Below, piece by piece: positions 61,931 to 64,000 of a stretch of 64,000 bases of DNA. Below the pieces are notes generated by a model. The model was not told the DNA's origin. It did not search any database and worked only from the letters and a program-made list of their open reading frames with translations. Every line of letters begins with the position of its first letter. Position 1 is the stretch's first letter. This stretch comes from Lentisphaeria bacterium (GTDB lineage Bacteria; Verrucomicrobiota; Lentisphaeria; Victivallales; UBA1829). The position numbers and the translations under genes were made by a program. The stretch covers positions 1 to 64,000 of the forward strand of contig JAFVTF010000074.1 in the NCBI GenBank assembly GCA_017503375.1. Direction: 5' to 3'.

Positions 61931-62791
61931 CTAGAAATTGATGGTCCGGATTTGAATTTCTTTTATTTTTGTATTCAGCAGTCTGGCAACAACCGGACAT
62001 TTTGAAAGAAAAAGAAAGGCTATTGGACGATCAGACTCGTTCAATGTTTCAAAATTGCCCTGACCTTTTGCAATAATCAGATCCGCTGATTGAAAGACTT
62101 CCTGAAATTCCGGACTGGTCTGTTCGATCATCGTTCCCGGTATCGTGGCAGAACCATTGCTGATAAATCCTTTTGCAAAGCCGTCCAGACCGCAATTCTT
62201 CAATTCATCTTCAGTCACATCATTGATCACATTGCCGCCGCGGACACCGATAATTGTTTTTTCACGATACGGTTCAATGAATATTCTGTCAAAGACAGCC
62301 TCTCCGCAATTATCCAGAAGGTACAGAATTGTTTTGGCAGAATCCATACGTTCCTTAATTTTACGGGCAGCTGCAAGGTCTATTTCTCTGGAAAAAGAGT
62401 CGCGGATAAGCTGGATTGCCTGTGCGATATCCAGATCAGAGAAAACTCCGAAGTCGATAATATTTCCGGCAACAGCCATGCGTATCCTGGATTCAAAACT
62501 GTCCGGGTCATACTCCGGTATTGACGGAAGATTTTCCACCAAACGCTGCGCCATACGGTTGGAACAGAGCTTTTCTTCACGGTAAAGATTTTTCTTTCCT
62601 GTATGTTTTTCCGCTATTTCCTGCAATTTGGAAAACAGGTATGGCGGCGGAACTGCCATAGAATGTTCCGCCAGCAGATGCAGAGATTCAGCCACAATTT
62701 TCTTTCTGATTACCGGATCATCTGTTGATCTTTGTGCCAGATCTACAGCATTTCTTGCGAGACAGGGAAGACATTCCAGGTGAGCGTTCAT
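61931..62791 (-). CDS. DUF89/ARMT1-like damage-control phosphatase
   Basis: The 286-aa protein has the family start 'LECLPCLARNAVDLAQRS' with the C-x2-C pair, then 'MAVAGNIIDFGVFSD', 'TILYLLDNCGEAVFDRIFIE' (metal-binding Asp-Asn block), 'GVRGGNVINDVTEDEL' and 'ADLIIAKGQGNFETLNES'. Length and Cys pair suit the archaeal/bacterial subfamily. Such proteins are metal-dependent phosphatases that clear damaged sugar phosphates or related metabolites. It starts three bases after the GH-like gene ends, so it is in that operon. Confidence 0.92.
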   Translation of the reverse strand: MNAHLECLPCLARNAVDLAQRSTDDPVIRKKIVAESLHLLAEHSMAVPPPYLFSKLQEIAEKHTGKKNLYREEKLCSNRMAQRLVENLPSIPEYDPDSFESRIRMAVAGNIIDFGVFSDLDIAQAIQLIRDSFSREIDLAAARKIKERMDSAKTILYLLDNCGEAVFDRIFIEPYREKTIIGVRGGNVINDVTEDELKNCGLDGFAKGFISNGSATIPGTMIEQTSPEFQEVFQSADLIIAKGQGNFETLNESDRPIAFLFLSKCPVVARLLNTKIKEIQIRTINF

Positions 62792-62794
62792 CGT

Positions 62795-63997
62795 TCATTC
62801 CACCTCAAGAGATATTAATGCAAAACCTTTGAAAACGGGAGCTGTAATTTCAACAGAATCTCCATTTACAGAATATTCCACAGAAGTTCCGGACGGCGCA
62901 AGTGTAACAGATTTCACGTTTTTACCGGGAAGGTTCAGACGGAATTTGCCATCTATTACAGCCATTGCATCTTCCACAACTGTCGTTTCTCCACGCCGTT
63001 CCGGTGAATATGCTATGAGATTGACATTGATCCGTCCTGGCTGTTCCTGGACAGTTACCCGCACAAATCCGGGCAGATTGATATTTTCCAGCAGCAGCGG
63101 GCCGGAAACGGTTTTGATATAATTTTCCAGCAATGTCCGCAAATGGAGCGCGCCTCTTTGATAATAACCGGAGAAGATATCACCGGAACACCAGATACGG
63201 TTCTGTTTTTTTGTCAAAAACGGAATATCTGTTTCTTTGTCAGGCGGGATATAATACTGAGCAAAGATACCGTTCCACTCCTGTTTGTAATAAGCTCTTA
63301 CAAGGGGAGCAACGAATTCTGCATCTGTTGTTTTTGCTTTTACGGCACGTGCATAAAGAGAGTGGATCATCTGTTCGATATTTTCAGTCATTGCTCCGGA
63401 AAGAGTAAAGTAGAATGTTGTTTCATCCAGTTCCCCTTCATAGGTAATACCGAGTTCATCTCCCAATGCTTCAGCAGCATTTTTACCGCATGCAATGATT
63501 GCTTTCCCGGCAGCAAGATGTTTCCGGATCCGCTCTTTCATACGGTCCGTAATGGTGATTTCTTCCGGCAGAATCAGCAGCTTGTACTGATCCCACTCTT
63601 TTTCATATTCTGAAAAGACAAGATCAAACTGGACTTTCAATTCATCCAGCATACGGACAGCACTGGTGATCGGCTTGCTTTGATGCAGAGTCAAACGATG
63701 TTCCGGATAGAGCAGGGCGACATCTGCAAGATTTTTTGCTCCGATGTGCCAGTCATCATAAATTCTCAGATGGGAATAAACTTCAGCAAGACGGTCGAAC
63801 ACAGCTTCATCTTTATCTCCGCGCGGATGGAAATGTCCGGCAAGATTAGGCCGCATTCCATGCGCCAGACCATAGAACATATCATAGTCCAGACTGTTTG
63901 CTCCGCGTAATCCGCCGAAATCACCCCAGGCATAGAAACGTCCGGTCATATTCAGAACCTGCTTTTCCGGTCTGATATTCCGGATACAGTGCGCCAT
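62795..63997 (-). CDS. Glycoside-hydrolase-like protein, C-terminal part (cut by window edge)
   Basis: At least 400 aa. The frame is still open at the window end, so the listed ATG is only the first in view. 'FYAWGDFGGLRGANSLDYDM' and 'MRPNLAGHFHPRGDKDE' look like the end of a TIM barrel. 'ADVALLYPEHRLTLHQSKPI' and 'DQYKLLILPEEITITDRMKE' then form the beta-galactosidase-trimerisation (GH42-type) Rossmann segment. The last ~100 residues are a beta domain ('GFVRVTVQEQPGRINVNLIA'). The same domain order is seen in the 34856-37996 protein. The GH family is not assignable from this part. Confidence 0.8.
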   Translation of the reverse strand: MAHCIRNIRPEKQVLNMTGRFYAWGDFGGLRGANSLDYDMFYGLAHGMRPNLAGHFHPRGDKDEAVFDRLAEVYSHLRIYDDWHIGAKNLADVALLYPEHRLTLHQSKPITSAVRMLDELKVQFDLVFSEYEKEWDQYKLLILPEEITITDRMKERIRKHLAAGKAIIACGKNAAEALGDELGITYEGELDETTFYFTLSGAMTENIEQMIHSLYARAVKAKTTDAEFVAPLVRAYYKQEWNGIFAQYYIPPDKETDIPFLTKKQNRIWCSGDIFSGYYQRGALHLRTLLENYIKTVSGPLLLENINLPGFVRVTVQEQPGRINVNLIAYSPERRGETTVVEDAMAVIDGKFRLNLPGKNVKSVTLAPSGTSVEYSVNGDSVEITAPVFKGFALISLEVE

Positions 63998-64000
63998 TGT

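Overview
The window looks like a chromosomal segment of an anaerobic, glycan-degrading bacterium of the PVC group, most likely a gut Lentisphaerota (Victivallales-like). This is inference from content. Two pseudopilin genes of the H-X9-DG type sit inside carbohydrate loci. There are a DUF4838-type secreted protein, a FAD_oxidored protein, a sialate O-acetylesterase-like protein, rhamnulokinase, an O2-sensitive glycyl radical enzyme with its activase, and a NifU/NifS pair. Gene density is high and Shine-Dalgarno sites are clear. A promoter type with -10 TATATT recurs across the window. I see no rRNA, tRNA, CRISPR array, transposase or phage gene.

Layout. 1-3.2 kb is an accessory patch on the + strand: a repeat protein, a retropepsin-like protein, a small HExxH protein, a broken repeat gene, and a compact promoter-plus-hairpin unit. 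3.2-7.1 kb has a Sel1-repeat lipoprotein-like or secreted protein and two tandem, partly near-identical DMT transporters. 7.1-11.7 kb is a housekeeping operon on the - strand (dapB, a TrmA/RlmD-type RNA methyltransferase, dut, a UAP-type pyrophosphorylase, a small protein, yraN). 12-13.5 kb is an ECF sigma/anti-sigma pair. 13.6-20 kb has a radical SAM protein, a FAD oxidoreductase, and a pseudopilin + DUF4838 operon divergent from an AraC regulator. 20-24.3 kb carries the AraC regulator and a glycyl radical enzyme/activase pair of unknown substrate. 24.2-27.2 kb is rhamnulokinase, a polysaccharide deacetylase and a SASA-type esterase. 27.3-31.7 kb joins nifU-nifS to rfbG-rfbH, so Fe-S assembly is co-transcribed with a pathway that uses a [2Fe-2S] deoxysugar dehydrase. 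31.9-34.1 kb holds two divergent mini-genes, an RpoD-like sigma factor and a 547-base non-coding region with a probable ~107-nt RNA and a long inverted repeat.

34.1-41.6 kb is a seven-gene + strand glycan operon: GntR/FadR regulator with its own operator, a large secreted GH-like protein, a pseudopilin, a cytoplasmic sialidase-like protein, a DapA/NanA-type aldolase and two small unknown proteins. 41.6-47.8 kb has an ADP-ribosylglycohydrolase, an esterase, a lytic transglycosylase, a HlyD/ABC exporter pair and a zinc-ribbon protein. 47.9-53.6 kb has a secreted protein with its own promoter and terminator, a primase-like protein, an EamA transporter, a K+/H+-type antiporter, a 50-bp palindrome and a membrane protein.

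53.8-61.7 kb is the most unusual block. One promoter drives a MoxR-type AAA+ ATPase, a zinc-metallopeptidase/VWA protein and a 1613-residue ankyrin protein with a slippage-prone acidic tract. 61.9-64 kb has a DUF89 protein and the 3' part of a glycoside-hydrolase-like gene cut by the window edge.

The best candidates for something undescribed are the AAA+/VWA-peptidase/giant-ankyrin operon, the ~107-nt RNA upstream of the sigma factor, the glycyl radical enzyme with a GCWD active-site motif, the pseudopilins embedded in glycan operons, and a dispersed wobble-conserved hairpin repeat.
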